DNA of 64,000 nt from Pseudonocardia cypriaca (GCF_006717045.1 NZ_VFPH01000003.1:1178001-1242000); one strand, 5' to 3'. Counted from the first letter of the stretch, positions 1-8,631 are shown. The notes: generated by a model from the letters alone, not told the origin. Program-made: numbers and translations.

Positions 1-1438
1 GGCCGATGGGTGCGGCGACCGTGCCGCCCGTCGCCGCGAGGTTGCTGCGGTCGCCGCCGGACTCGACCAGCACCGCGACCGCGACCTGCGGGTCGTCGGC
101 CGGGGCGAACGCGACGTACCAGACGTGCGGGGCGACCGACTCGGGATCCGGCCCGTGCTCCGCGGTGCCGGTCTTGGCCGCGATCTGCACCCCGGTGATC
201 TTGCCGCTTCCCGAGTAGCTGTTCTCGTTGTTGACCATCATTTCGGTCAGGGTCCTGGCCACCGACGGGTCGATGGCGGGCCCGATGCGGTCCGGGTTGG
301 TGGTCTCGACCGGCTGGAGGTCCTGGCTCTGGATCTGGCTGATCAGGTGCGGCTGCATCACCACACCGCCGTTGGCGATGGCGGCCACGACCATGGCGTT
401 CTGCAGCGGGGTGAGCGCGACGTCGCGTTGCCCGATGCTGGACTGCTGGAGGGCCGCGATGTCCGGGATGTCGCCGATGGTCGACGGGGCGACCGACATC
501 GGCACCTGGAGGGCAGCGGTGCCGATGCCGAAGTCCTCCGCCTGCTTGCGGATGGCCTGCTCGCCCAGCTCGGAGGCCAGCTGGGCGAACGCGGTGTTGC
601 ACGAACGCTGCAGCGCGTCGCGCAGGCTCGCCGTCTCACCCGTGCCGCAGGCGTTGCCGTTGAAGTTCCGCAGCTGGGTGTTGGTGCCCTGGAGCGTGAT
701 CGCCGACGCCGCCGTGAGCTGGCTGTCGGGGGTGTAGCGGCCGCTGGTCAGCGCCGCCGCCACGTCGATCAGCTTGAACGTCGATCCCGGCGGGTAGGTC
801 TCGGAGATCGCCCGGTTCGGCAGCACCGGCGGGTCGGCCTGGTTGAACTGCTGCCATGCGGCCATCCGCTCGTCCGGGTCGTGGCTCGCGAGCTTGTTCG
901 GGTCGTAGGACGGCGTCGAGGCCATCGCGAGGATCTCGCCGGTCTGCGGGCGCAGCGCCACGACCGATCCGGTGTAGTTGCGCTCGGTCAGCTGCTCGTA
1001 CGCGGCCTGCTGCACGGCCGGGTCGATCGTGAGCAGCACGTTGCCGCCGCTCGGGTCCCTGCCGGTGATCAGATCGGAGAGCCGGCGCGCGAAAAGGCGG
1101 TCGTCGCTGCCGTTGAGCACCGCGTCGGCGGCCCGCTCGATCCCGTTGGAGCTGTAGGTGATCGAGTAGTAGCCGGTGACCGGCGCGTACATCGGTCCGT
1201 CGGAGTACTGGCGCAGGTAGCGCAGGCGGTCGTCGGTCTCGACGCTGCTGGCGAGGATCTGGCGCTCCGCGCTGATCTGGCCGCGCTTGCGCGAGTACTC
1301 GGCCAGCAGCACCCGCTGGTTGCGCTGATCGCTGCGGTAGTCACCCGCCTTCACCACCTGAACGTAGGTCAGGTTGCCCATCAGCAGAAGGACCATCGCC
1401 ATCACGGCGATCGCCACGCGACGAACCGGCGTGTTCAC
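1..1438 (-). CDS. pbpA: Penicillin-binding protein A (class B transpeptidase), C-terminus cut by window edge
   Basis: Class B PBP that cross-links peptidoglycan peptides at septum and pole. The frame opens at GTG 1438, overlapping the rodA stop by 4 bp (GTGA), and runs off the left edge after about 479 codons, so only the last few residues are missing. One N-terminal membrane anchor spans about residues 8-28. The penicillin-binding motifs are all visible: STFK (nucleophile near Ser219), SCN near 279 and KTGT near 422. This matches mycobacterial PbpA (Rv0016c) in length and motif spacing. In that order pknA and pknB usually follow, beyond the window. It is co-transcribed with rodA, its SEDS partner. 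Confidence 0.95.
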   Translation of the reverse strand, partial: MNTPVRRVAIAVMAMVLLLMGNLTYVQVVKAGDYRSDQRNQRVLLAEYSRKRGQISAERQILASSVETDDRLRYLRQYSDGPMYAPVTGYYSITYSSNGIERAADAVLNGSDDRLFARRLSDLITGRDPSGGNVLLTIDPAVQQAAYEQLTERNYTGSVVALRPQTGEILAMASTPSYDPNKLASHDPDERMAAWQQFNQADPPVLPNRAISETYPPGSTFKLIDVAAALTSGRYTPDSQLTAASAITLQGTNTQLRNFNGNACGTGETASLRDALQRSCNTAFAQLASELGEQAIRKQAEDFGIGTAALQVPMSVAPSTIGDIPDIAALQQSSIGQRDVALTPLQNAMVVAAIANGGVVMQPHLISQIQSQDLQPVETTNPDRIGPAIDPSVARTLTEMMVNNENSYSGSGKITGVQIAAKTGTAEHGPDPESVAPHVWYVAFAPADDPQVAVAVLVESGGDRSNLAATGGTVAAPIG

Positions 1439-2871
1439 GACGGCCGCTCCACCAGCTCGGTGCCCGCCTCGGCGATGGGCGGCAGCGGGGCGGCCTGGCG
1501 TCGGGGCAGCGGGGCGCGGGCGGCGTTCGAGATGCGCAGCAGCATTGCCACCAGCGCGTAGTTCGCCACGAGGGACGACCCGCCGTAGGACAGGAACGGC
1601 AGCGTGAGACCGGTGAGCGGGATGAGCTTCGACACCCCGCCGATGACGATGAACATCTGCAGTGCCAGCGTGAACGCCAGGCCGGTTGCGAGCAGCTTGC
1701 CGAAGCTGTCGCGCACGGCGAGCGCGCTCCGCAGGCCGCGCGTGATCAGCACCAGGTAGACGAGGAGGATCGCGGCGAGGCCGATCAGGCCCAGCTCCTC
1801 GCCGAGCGAGGAGAGCATGAAATCGCTCTCGGCGTACGGCACGAGGTCCGGCCGTCCGGCGCCGAGGCCGGTGCCGCCGACCCCGCCGGTGCCGAGCCCG
1901 AACAGCGCCTGCGCGATCTGGAAGCCCGTGTTCTCGAAGTCGGCGAACGGGTCGAGCCAGCCCTGCACGCGCACCCGGACGTGGCCGAACAGCTGGTAGG
2001 CGATGAGGCAGCCGCCGAGGAAGAACGTGAGGCCGATGAGCAGCCACGAGACCCGCTCGGTCGCCACGTAGAGCAGCACCAGCACGATGCCGAAGAACAG
2101 CAGCGACGTGCCGAGGTCCCGCTCCAGCACCAGGACGCCGACCGAGAGGCCCCACGCCACGACGAGCGGGGCGAGGTCGCGGGCCCGCGGCAGCTCCATT
2201 CCCAGGAACCGGCGGCCCGCGGTGCTGAACAGGTCCCGCTTCTGCACCAGGAACGCCGCGAAGAACACGATCAGGAGGATCTTGGCGAACTCGCCGGGCT
2301 GGATCCCCACACCGCCGATCCGGATCCACAGCTTGGCCCCGTTGATCTCGGAGATCGACGAGGGCAGCAGGCCGGGCAGCGCGAGCAGCACCAGGCCGCC
2401 GAAACCGGCGGTGTAGGCGTAGCGGGCGATCGTTCGGTGGTCGCGGATCACCCACATCACCGCGACGAACAGCGCGACCCCGATCGCCGTCCACGCGATC
2501 TGCCGGGAGACCAGCTCGATCGGCTCGTTCCCGCCCGCGGCGGCCCGCTCCACCCGCGCCAGGTCGAGCCGGTGGATCATCACCAGCCCAAGCCCGTTCA
2601 GCAAGGCGACGCAGGGCAGGACCAGCGGGTCCGAGAACGGCGCGAACCGCCGCACGGCGAGGTGCGCGATCGAGAAGAGTGCGAGGTAGGCCAGCCCCAC
2701 CCACAGGAGCGACTGCGTGAGCTCCTGCTCCTGGTTGGCCTCCACCAACGCCAGTGCGCCCGTGACCAGCACGGCGGCGAAAGCCAGCAGCACCAGCTCG
2801 ATGCCGCGCCCGGTGGGCAGCGGCGCCGGGGTCGGCGGCGGCGATCCCGTGCGAGGCTCGGGGATACTCAT
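1435..2871 (-). CDS. rodA: SEDS peptidoglycan glycosyltransferase RodA/FtsW
   Basis: Polytopic SEDS protein of 478 residues that polymerises lipid II into glycan strands, working with the class B PBP encoded directly downstream. After a proline-rich cytoplasmic start of about 20 residues there are roughly ten hydrophobic segments. The conserved C-terminal SEDS motif PLTGLTLPFLSYGGSS lies near residues 420-435. ATG 2871 abuts the pstP stop with no gap, and its own stop overlaps the pbpA start. Position between pstP and pbpA equals Rv0017c, hence rodA rather than divisional ftsW, although the sequence alone does not separate these paralogues. Confidence 0.93.
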   Translation of the reverse strand: MSIPEPRTGSPPPTPAPLPTGRGIELVLLAFAAVLVTGALALVEANQEQELTQSLLWVGLAYLALFSIAHLAVRRFAPFSDPLVLPCVALLNGLGLVMIHRLDLARVERAAAGGNEPIELVSRQIAWTAIGVALFVAVMWVIRDHRTIARYAYTAGFGGLVLLALPGLLPSSISEINGAKLWIRIGGVGIQPGEFAKILLIVFFAAFLVQKRDLFSTAGRRFLGMELPRARDLAPLVVAWGLSVGVLVLERDLGTSLLFFGIVLVLLYVATERVSWLLIGLTFFLGGCLIAYQLFGHVRVRVQGWLDPFADFENTGFQIAQALFGLGTGGVGGTGLGAGRPDLVPYAESDFMLSSLGEELGLIGLAAILLVYLVLITRGLRSALAVRDSFGKLLATGLAFTLALQMFIVIGGVSKLIPLTGLTLPFLSYGGSSLVANYALVAMLLRISNAARAPLPRRQAAPLPPIAEAGTELVERPS

Positions 2872-4236
2872 CTAGCTCACCGACCGGCAGGTGGTCCCAG
2901 GCACCGGCTCAGGCGTCGGCAGCGGGGTCGTGTCGACCGGGGGCTGCGGTTGCGGCTGCACGTTCGGGTCGACGCCCGGCTGCACCGGAGGTTGCGTCGG
3001 TTCGAGCGACTGCGTCGGGGGTGCCGCCGGCGGCGGGCAGGGCTCGAGCATCCGGTGGCGCAGCCGCTCGACCAGCTCGTGGGCGCCGCTGAGCCCGTTG
3101 TCCATGACGACGATGCCGTCGCGCACCTGGCTGCGCTCGGTCTGGGGCAGGTCGTCCAGCGCGATGTCCGTGCGCTCCGCGACCGAGGACAGCGGGAGGC
3201 CCAGCACGTCGCCGCGCACCCCCTGGAAGATCACCACCTGCTCGGCGTCGGCGCCGACGTAGTACTGCTGCTGGACCCACGTCCGGGCGAGGAACCCGCC
3301 TGCGACCAGCACGGCGACCACGGCGACCACGGCGAGCACGACCCGCAGCGGCCTCCGGCGCCGCGCGACCGGTGCTTCCTGCAACGGCACGACCCGCTGG
3401 GGCGCCGTGCGGGTGAGGGTGGTGGCCGACGCGCGTGCGGCCGCCGAGTCCGGCGGCGGGCCGTCGTCGGAACCGTCTCCGGCCGAACCGCCCACGATCG
3501 GCGCGTCCTCGCCGAAGTCGATGTCCACGACATCGGCCACGATGCAGGTGATGTTGTCCGGGCCGCCGCCCCGCAGGGCCAGCTCGATCATCCGGTCCGC
3601 GCACTCGCGCGGATCGCGGTAGGCCTGCAGGGTCTCCGCGAGGGTCTCGTCGCTCACCACGCCCGACAGCCCGTCGGAGCAGAGCAGGAACCGGTCACCG
3701 GCCCGTGCCTCGCGGATCGTGAGCGACGGGTCGACGTCCTGCCCCGTGATCGCCCGCAGCAGGAGCGACCGCTGCGGATGGGTGTGCGCCTCCTCCTCCG
3801 TGATCCGGCCCTCGTCGATCAGCGACTGGACGAACGTGTCGTCCTTCGTGATCTGCGTGAGGTAGCCGTCCCGGAGCTGGTAGGCGCGTGAGTCGCCGAT
3901 GTGCACCAGCCCCAGCCGGTTGCCGGCGAACAGGATCGCGGTGAGCGTGGTGCCCATGCCCTCGAGGTCGGGCGCCTCGGCGACGTGCCGCGTGATCGCG
4001 GCATTGCCCTCCACGGTGGCATCGCGCAGCTCGGCCAGCAGGTCGTCGCCCGGATCGTCCTCGTCGAGCGGGGCCAGCGCCGCGATCACCAGCGACGAAG
4101 CCACCTCACCCGCGGCGTGACCACCCATCCCGTCCGCGAGCGCCAGCAGCCGGGGACCGGCGTACACGGCATCCTGGTTGTTCTGCCGGACGAGCCCGCG
4201 GTCGCTGCGGGCGGAGTAACGCAGGACCAGCGTCAT
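2872..4236 (-). CDS. pstP: PP2C-family Ser/Thr protein phosphatase PstP
   Basis: Metal-dependent (PPM) phosphatase that reverses phosphorylation by PknA/PknB-type kinases. The catalytic domain spans about residues 5-235, with metal-site motifs QNNQDAV, ADGMGGHAAGE, GDSRAY, CSDGLSG and GGPDNITC. A disordered stretch leads to one transmembrane helix at about 295-318. The extracellular tail is unusually proline/glutamine-rich (QPPVQPG-type runs) before a final Cys, as in mycobacterial PstP. Length is 454 residues. It lies between fhaB (about 95 bp gap) and rodA (abutting). FHA adaptors and phosphatase in one operon fit control of cell-wall growth by threonine phosphorylation. Confidence 0.95.
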   Translation of the reverse strand: MTLVLRYSARSDRGLVRQNNQDAVYAGPRLLALADGMGGHAAGEVASSLVIAALAPLDEDDPGDDLLAELRDATVEGNAAITRHVAEAPDLEGMGTTLTAILFAGNRLGLVHIGDSRAYQLRDGYLTQITKDDTFVQSLIDEGRITEEEAHTHPQRSLLLRAITGQDVDPSLTIREARAGDRFLLCSDGLSGVVSDETLAETLQAYRDPRECADRMIELALRGGGPDNITCIVADVVDIDFGEDAPIVGGSAGDGSDDGPPPDSAAARASATTLTRTAPQRVVPLQEAPVARRRRPLRVVLAVVAVVAVLVAGGFLARTWVQQQYYVGADAEQVVIFQGVRGDVLGLPLSSVAERTDIALDDLPQTERSQVRDGIVVMDNGLSGAHELVERLRHRMLEPCPPPAAPPTQSLEPTQPPVQPGVDPNVQPQPQPPVDTTPLPTPEPVPGTTCRSVS

Positions 4237-4330
4237 CTCAGCGCTCCGACACTACGTTCAGGGGCAGATCCGCCGGCGCAACCGGCCCGGGCGACGAGCG
4301 CCGGGGCACGGCGGTGGAGCATGCGCCGGC

Positions 4331-4786
4331 TCATGATCGAAGCTCGATCACCGTCTTGCCGATGCGGACAGGGACGCCCGGGGGGACCCGGGTCGGCCCG
4401 GTGACCTTAGCCCGGTCGAGGTACGTGCCGTTTGTCGACCCGAGATCCTCGACGTACCACTCGTCACCCTGCATCGAGATCCGCGCGTGGCGAGTGGACG
4501 CGTAGTCGTCGTCGAGCACCAGCGTGGAGTCGTCGGCCCGGCCGATCAGGATCGGCCGGGAATCCAACGTGATACGCGTGCCCGCCAGCGCCCCCTGCGT
4601 CACCAGGAGCTGACGGGGCGTGCGGCCCCGACCCCTGCGAGCCGTGGCCCTCCCACCCGGGACCAGCGCGCGCAGACCGGACGCGGCGTAGAGATCAGAG
4701 CGCACCACCCGGAGCGCGACCAGCACGAACAGCCAGAGGAGGGCGAGGAAGCCCGCCCTGGTCAGCTGCAGCACCAACTCCGGCAC
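4331..4786 (-). CDS. fhaB: FHA-domain membrane protein FhaB/FipA
   Basis: Small phosphothreonine-binding adaptor of 151 residues. One N-terminal transmembrane segment (about 8-28) is followed by a basic linker and a complete FHA domain (about 75-150). Visible FHA signatures are ILIGRADDSTLVL, STRHARI and the phosphothreonine-contact loop GSTNGTYL. Mycobacterial FhaB (FipA, Rv0019c) links PknA signalling to FtsZ/FtsQ at the septum; the same role is inferred from gene order and domain layout. It sits about 50 bp after fhaA and 95 bp before pstP on the same strand. Confidence 0.93.
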   Translation of the reverse strand: MPELVLQLTRAGFLALLWLFVLVALRVVRSDLYAASGLRALVPGGRATARRGRGRTPRQLLVTQGALAGTRITLDSRPILIGRADDSTLVLDDDYASTRHARISMQGDEWYVEDLGSTNGTYLDRAKVTGPTRVPPGVPVRIGKTVIELRS

Positions 4787-4836
4787 TCGCGGCGAACTCC
4801 GTTCTCTGCGTCTTACGTGCGATGTCCCCCCACCGC

Positions 4837-6168
4837 CTACTGCGTGCGGAAGACCAGGCTCGAGTGCCCGACCCGGATGACGTCACCGTCGTTGAGCTGC
4901 CAGGTCTGCACCGGGTTGCCGTTGACGGTGGTGCCGTTGGTGGAACCGAGGTCCGTCAGCGTCGCGCTGTGACCATCCCAGTTGATCTCGAGGTGGCGGC
5001 GCGACACGCCGGTGTCGGGGAGACGGAAGGACGAATCCTGCCCCCGCCCGATCACGTGGCTGCCCTGGGTGAGGTCGTACGTGCGGCCCGAACCGTCGTC
5101 GAGCGACAACGAGGCAGACAGCTGCTGCTGGTAGCCGCCGTAGCCGCCCTGCTGGCCGCCGTAACCCTGGTCGTACCCGCCGTCGTACCCCTGCTCGTAC
5201 TGCTGCTGCTGGGGGTAGCCGCCCTGCTGGCCGCCGTAACCCTGGTCGTAGCCGCCGGGAGCAGGGGGGTAACCCGGCTGCTGGCCGCCGTAACCCGGCT
5301 GCCCGTAGCCAGGCGGCTGGCCGCCGTAACCCTGGTCGTAGCCGCCGCCGCCCTGCTGCGGACCGCCGTACCCGCCGCCGCCCTGCTGGCCGTAGCCCTG
5401 GCCCTGGTCGTACCCGCCGCCGGGCTGCTGGCCGCCGTACCCGGCGCCGCCCTGCTGCGGGCCGCCGTAGCCGCCCTGCTGCTGGCCGCCGTAACCCTGG
5501 TCGTACCCGCCGCCCTGCTGCGGGCCGGCGTAGCCGGCGCCGCCCTGCTGCGGGTACCCGCCCTGCTGGCCGTAGCCCGGCTGGCCCGGTTCGGCCTGGT
5601 CGTACCCCCCTTGGCGCTGGTCGTAGGCGGGCGGGGCGTACGTCTGCTGCTGCCCGTATCCGCCGGGGGCACCACGGTCGTATCCGTACTGCCCGTTCTC
5701 CTCGGGGTGGCCCGGTTGCTGGCTCATGGGTGCTTCTCCTGCGTCGCGTGCTCGGATGGCGTCCCGGCGGGAAGCGTCGGGGTCCACGGTCGAGCGGGTG
5801 CGGAACTGTCCCGTGTGCAGCGCATCGGAGCGCTCCAGGAAGACTACGACCTCGCCGTAGGTGTCCCATCCCTGGTCGGCGAGTTGTTCGGTGACAGAGC
5901 CGGACAGCGAGTTCACGATCTCCGCTCGGTCACCGCCCATGCGATCGAGATCAGTGGGGCTGAGCAGCACCGTGAACCGGTTGGGCGCCAACAAGCGACC
6001 CCCCGCGAGCTCCTCGATCCTGCCCTCGGCTTCCCTGAGCAGCGCCTGCACAACTTCCTGGGGAACGACGCTGCCACCGAAGACCCGCGCGAAGGCGTCG
6101 CCCACCAGTCCCTGGAGACGGCGCTCGAACCTGTCGACGCGGCCCAACCGATCTTCCTCCGTTCGCAT
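4837..6168 (-). CDS. fhaA: FHA-domain protein FhaA with DUF3662 and a Gly/Tyr/Gln-rich linker
   Basis: Adaptor of 443 residues in three parts. The N-terminal DUF3662 domain (about 1-125) includes GDAFARVFGGSVVPQEV. Residues about 150-345 form a low-complexity linker of repeated GGYDQGYGGQQ-like units. The C-terminal FHA domain (about 355-443) has VIGRGQDSSFRLPD, SRRHLEI and GSTNGTTVNG. Mycobacterial FhaA (Rv0020c) binds phosphorylated MviN/MurJ and restrains peptidoglycan synthesis at the pole and septum. The linker matches the known layout but is long and almost pure G/Y/Q/P. ATG 6168 fits the family start. It is the first gene of the fhaA-fhaB-pstP-rodA-pbpA run. Confidence 0.93.
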   Translation of the reverse strand: MRTEEDRLGRVDRFERRLQGLVGDAFARVFGGSVVPQEVVQALLREAEGRIEELAGGRLLAPNRFTVLLSPTDLDRMGGDRAEIVNSLSGSVTEQLADQGWDTYGEVVVFLERSDALHTGQFRTRSTVDPDASRRDAIRARDAGEAPMSQQPGHPEENGQYGYDRGAPGGYGQQQTYAPPAYDQRQGGYDQAEPGQPGYGQQGGYPQQGGAGYAGPQQGGGYDQGYGGQQQGGYGGPQQGGAGYGGQQPGGGYDQGQGYGQQGGGGYGGPQQGGGGYDQGYGGQPPGYGQPGYGGQQPGYPPAPGGYDQGYGGQQGGYPQQQQYEQGYDGGYDQGYGGQQGGYGGYQQQLSASLSLDDGSGRTYDLTQGSHVIGRGQDSSFRLPDTGVSRRHLEINWDGHSATLTDLGSTNGTTVNGNPVQTWQLNDGDVIRVGHSSLVFRTQ

Positions 6169-6282
6169 CGGCGTGTTGCTGGCAGTGCCGATCGTATCTG
6201 TGCTAGTCCGCCACCTGCCGCCCCCCGACCCAGGGGCCGCCCAAAACCCCCTCCCACCCCCGTGCTAACTTCACCTCTGCCA

Positions 6283-6368
6283 GGGCGAGTGGCGGAATGG
6301 CAGACGCGCACGGTTCAGGTCCGTGTGTCCGTAAGGACGTGAGGGTTCAACTCCCTCCTCGCCCACCA
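6283..6368 (+). tRNA. tRNA-Leu(CAG)
   Basis: Class II tRNA of 86 nt. The acceptor stem GGGCGAG (6283-6289) pairs with CTCGCCC (6358-6364), followed by discriminator A and an encoded CCA (6366-6368). The anticodon stem CACGG/CCGTG encloses the loop TTCAGGT with anticodon CAG at 6316-6318, reading CUG. The long variable arm and the TTCAACTC T-loop are present. It reads away from fhaA, which starts 115 bp upstream on the other strand. Confidence 0.95.
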
Positions 6369-6422
6369 GCTGAGCATGTTCGCGGAACTCGCTCACCTTT
6401 CGGTGGACATCGGTTCTCCTCT

Positions 6423-6468
6423 GGGGGGCCTAGCCCCCCAGACCCCCAGCCGGGGGCTTCGCCCCCGG
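6423..6468 (+). repeat. Two adjacent GC hairpins after tRNA-Leu
   Basis: GGGGGGC (6423-6429) and GCCCCCC (6433-6439) form a 7-bp stem on a 3-nt loop. CCGGGGGC (6450-6457) and GCCCCCGG (6461-6468) form an 8-bp stem on loop TTC. The spacer and the sequence just after the second hairpin share the run GACCCCC. From experience this double hairpin is a common dispersed element in actinomycete intergenic DNA. It may end the tRNA transcript, but no T-run follows. Confidence 0.6.
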
Positions 6469-6489
6469 ACCCCCATCTCATCGGGTCAC

Positions 6490-6612
6490 CCTTCGTTGCC
6501 GCTGGCTTTCGTTGCCGCCTGGCCTTCATTGTCGGCCCTGCATCGGTGGTCGGCCTAGCGTTCCTCGTCGGACCTGCGTTCGTGCCTTCGTGCCTCGTGG
6601 ACCTGGGCCACG
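6490..6612. repeat. Degenerate 17-18 bp tandem repeat in a gene-free stretch
   Basis: About six imperfect units resembling CTTCGTTGTCGGCCTG follow one another between the tRNA-Leu hairpins and the next gene. Read on the plus strand they would encode a hexapeptide rhythm (AFIVGP, ASVVGL, AFLVGP), but no convincing gene encloses them. The 6369-6822 interval has no other recognisable gene, so this array and the two hairpins are its only visible structure. Confidence 0.5.
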
Positions 6613-6822
6613 CCTTGTGGCGCTCATCCGATCATGGGTTGTTGTCGGGGTCCAGTCCACGACAGTGGGTAGCCGGGGAGCGGTCGGGGGAACCGGACGA
6701 CAGCCGGATGGGTGCCACCCGGTCGTGGGCCTGGTGTCCGTCGCTCCTGGGGCTCGTCTCGGCTCAGGGCCACCTATGCGCGCTTGCGTGGGGAGCCGTG
6801 GCGTGCACGACGACGTCGGGGG

Positions 6823-7440
6823 TCAGTGGCGGAGGGCGGGGCGGGTGGGGTGGTCGGAGAGGACCACCAGGTCCGCCTCCGACTCCGGAGCTCGCTCCTC
6901 CGCGTAGCGGGCGTACGCCGGGAGGGTCCAGTGGTCCTCCTCCGGCAGGGTGCGGGTCAGCGCCGCGGGTGTCATCCGCAGGTGCACCGCCACGTCAAGG
7001 GGGAGGCCGCGGCCCAGCAGCAGCGCGCCCGCCAGCAGCACCACGCCGTCGCCGGGGAGCTCGACGTACCGGTCCCGGTGGGCGCGGTCGGCCACCGCGT
7101 CCCACAGGCGGGGGAGCACCCGGCCCGAGCCGGCCGGTCCAGCCGGGTCCAGCACCTCCCGGCGCAGGCCACCCGCGTCCAGCCAGCCGTCGAGGAACTC
7201 GTCGGGATCCTCGCGGCCGAACTCCAGCCGCACCGACGCCGGCCGCAGGAAGTCGTCGGCGTTCACGACGACGGGCAGCCGGCCACGCGCGCGCAGCGCG
7301 TCGGCCACCCGCTCGGCGAGCGCGAGCGGGTGCGTGGGCGGCGGGCCGTCGAGCGCGAGGCGCACCCGTCCCGGACGGGCATCGACCAGCTCCACGACCT
7401 CGTCGACGAGGCGGGCCGGGGTGACCGGTGTGACCTGCAC
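6823..7440 (-). CDS. Uridine-kinase-like protein with a degenerate P-loop
   Basis: Protein of 205 residues resembling the uridine kinase / phosphoribulokinase P-loop fold. Strand one and the loop read VRLALDGPPPTHP, where GxxGxGKS/T is expected, so the Walker lysine is absent. A later VVNADDFLRP matches the DDFY-type motif of uridine kinases. GTG 7440 lies 3 bp after the stop of the upstream DUF2630 gene, so the two are probably co-transcribed. Kinase activity is doubtful from the P-loop; nucleotide binding or another role is possible. Confidence 0.65.
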   Translation of the reverse strand: MQVTPVTPARLVDEVVELVDARPGRVRLALDGPPPTHPLALAERVADALRARGRLPVVVNADDFLRPASVRLEFGREDPDEFLDGWLDAGGLRREVLDPAGPAGSGRVLPRLWDAVADRAHRDRYVELPGDGVVLLAGALLLGRGLPLDVAVHLRMTPAALTRTLPEEDHWTLPAYARYAEERAPESEADLVVLSDHPTRPALRH

Positions 7441-7443
7441 GGC

Positions 7444-7686
7444 CTACTGCCGGTAGCCCTCCACCACATCGGCCGACCGCTCCTGCGCGGCGTCCGGGTC
7501 GAGGCCGGCGCGGCGGCGGGCGTCCCGCTGGCGCAGCAGGTCCCAGTAGCGGTCCAGCTGGACCCCCAGGTCGTTCATCCGCTGCTGCTCGGCCTCCGAG
7601 AGCGCCTGGCCGACGTGGGCCCGCTCCAGGCGGTGCTCCTCGGCCACCAGCTCGTCGATCCGGCGGTGCAGCTCGTCGTCGTTCAT
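7444..7686 (-). CDS. DUF2630 family small protein
   Basis: An 80-residue, highly charged, helical protein with the DUF2630 pattern: DELHRRIDELVAEEHRLER, then a helix containing LDRYWDLLRQRDARR and a short acidic tail. ATG 7686 was preferred to an in-frame upstream start at 7713 because the family begins right at the first helix. No catalytic residues or membrane segments are visible. Function is unknown. It immediately precedes the uridine-kinase-like gene. Confidence 0.75.
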   Translation of the reverse strand: MNDDELHRRIDELVAEEHRLERAHVGQALSEAEQQRMNDLGVQLDRYWDLLRQRDARRRAGLDPDAAQERSADVVEGYRQ

Positions 7687-7745
7687 CTCAGATCCCGTCC
7701 GATCGGTCGTCACGTCGTCGCCTGTTGTACCCGGCCGCCGCGGGG

Positions 7746-8579
7746 TCAGCCGCGGAGGGCGGCCAGCTCGTCGAGCGTGCGCAGGACCTCGTCCTCGCCC
7801 GCGTCGGGCACCGAGTAGAGCACCCGGTCCACACCCGCGGCCGCGTACTCCTCGAGCACCGCCCGATCCGGCACGGCACCGAACACGGTGACGGTGAGGT
7901 GGCCGCGTCCCGCCTCGGCGGCGCGGCGGCGCAGCTCGGCGATCCGGCCGGCGAGCGCGTCCACGTCATCACCGGGAGCGCCGCGCGGCATCCAGCCGTC
8001 GCCGTGCGAGAGCACCCGGTCCAGGACGCTCGACCCCTCCCCGCCGATCAGGACCGGCGGCGTGCGCACCGGCTTCGGCCACGACCAGATCGGGTCGAAG
8101 TCGACGAACTCGCCGTGGAACTCCGCCTCGTCGGCGGTCCAGATCTCCCGCATGGCCGCGATGTGCTCCAGCATCCGGCGGGTCCGCGTGCGCGGGTCGA
8201 CGCCGTGGTTGGCCATCTCCTCCCGGTTCCAGCCAGGGCCGACGCCGAGCTCGAACCGGCCGCCCGCGATCCGGTCGAGGCTCGCGACCGTCTTGGCCAG
8301 CCCGATCGGGTGGTGCTGGAGGACGAGGGAGACGGCCGTCCCGAGCGTGATCCGCTCGGTCACGGCCGCCATCGCGGCCAGCGCGACGAACGGGTCGTAC
8401 GTGTGCGAGTACCTGCGCGGCAGCTCGGAGCCGCCCGACCACGCCGACTCCCGGCTCGCGGGGATGTGCGTGTGCTCGGTGAGGTACAGCCCGTCGAAGC
8501 CGCGCTCCTCGACGGCCCGGGCGAGTGCGAGCCCATCGGTTCCGTAGTCGGTCAGGAAGGTGAAGACGCCGTGATCCAC
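7746..8579 (-). CDS. LLM-class F420-dependent oxidoreductase
   Basis: Luciferase-like TIM-barrel oxidoreductase of about 277 residues, of the actinobacterial F420-using group. Typical segments are GLYLTEHTHIPASR, ERITLGTAV, HHPIGLAKTVASLDRIAGGR, GVGPGWNREEMANHG and PPVLIGGEG. GTG 8579 places VFTFLTDYG at the N-terminus as in relatives; an in-frame GTG at 8594 is the alternative. Substrate unknown. It is divergent from the MetE-like gene with only about 50 bp between them, so the promoters must overlap. Confidence 0.88.
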   Translation of the reverse strand: MDHGVFTFLTDYGTDGLALARAVEERGFDGLYLTEHTHIPASRESAWSGGSELPRRYSHTYDPFVALAAMAAVTERITLGTAVSLVLQHHPIGLAKTVASLDRIAGGRFELGVGPGWNREEMANHGVDPRTRTRRMLEHIAAMREIWTADEAEFHGEFVDFDPIWSWPKPVRTPPVLIGGEGSSVLDRVLSHGDGWMPRGAPGDDVDALAGRIAELRRRAAEAGRGHLTVTVFGAVPDRAVLEEYAAAGVDRVLYSVPDAGEDEVLRTLDELAALRG

Positions 8580-8631
8580 GCAACCAGCCTGCACCTGGGC
8601 GCCGGGTACCGCACGGCGCTACGTTCCGGGG

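Noticed and set aside
125..1561. Plus-strand open frame of 478 codons across pbpA
   Set aside because: It is antisense to a PBP with all catalytic motifs; long antisense frames are expected at this GC content and the product is Arg/Gly/Val-rich without domains.
1981..3891. Plus-strand open frame of 636 codons across rodA and pstP
   Set aside because: Antisense to two clear genes; composition (Arg, Gln, His, Asp) is that of a high-GC shadow frame.
5052..5675. Minus-strand alternative frames over the FhaA linker
   Set aside because: They arise from the repetitive DNA; the fhaA frame has DUF3662 and FHA domains on either side.
6283..6822. Integrated element at tRNA-Leu
   Set aside because: No integrase gene, no duplicated tRNA 3' end and no foreign genes were seen beside it.
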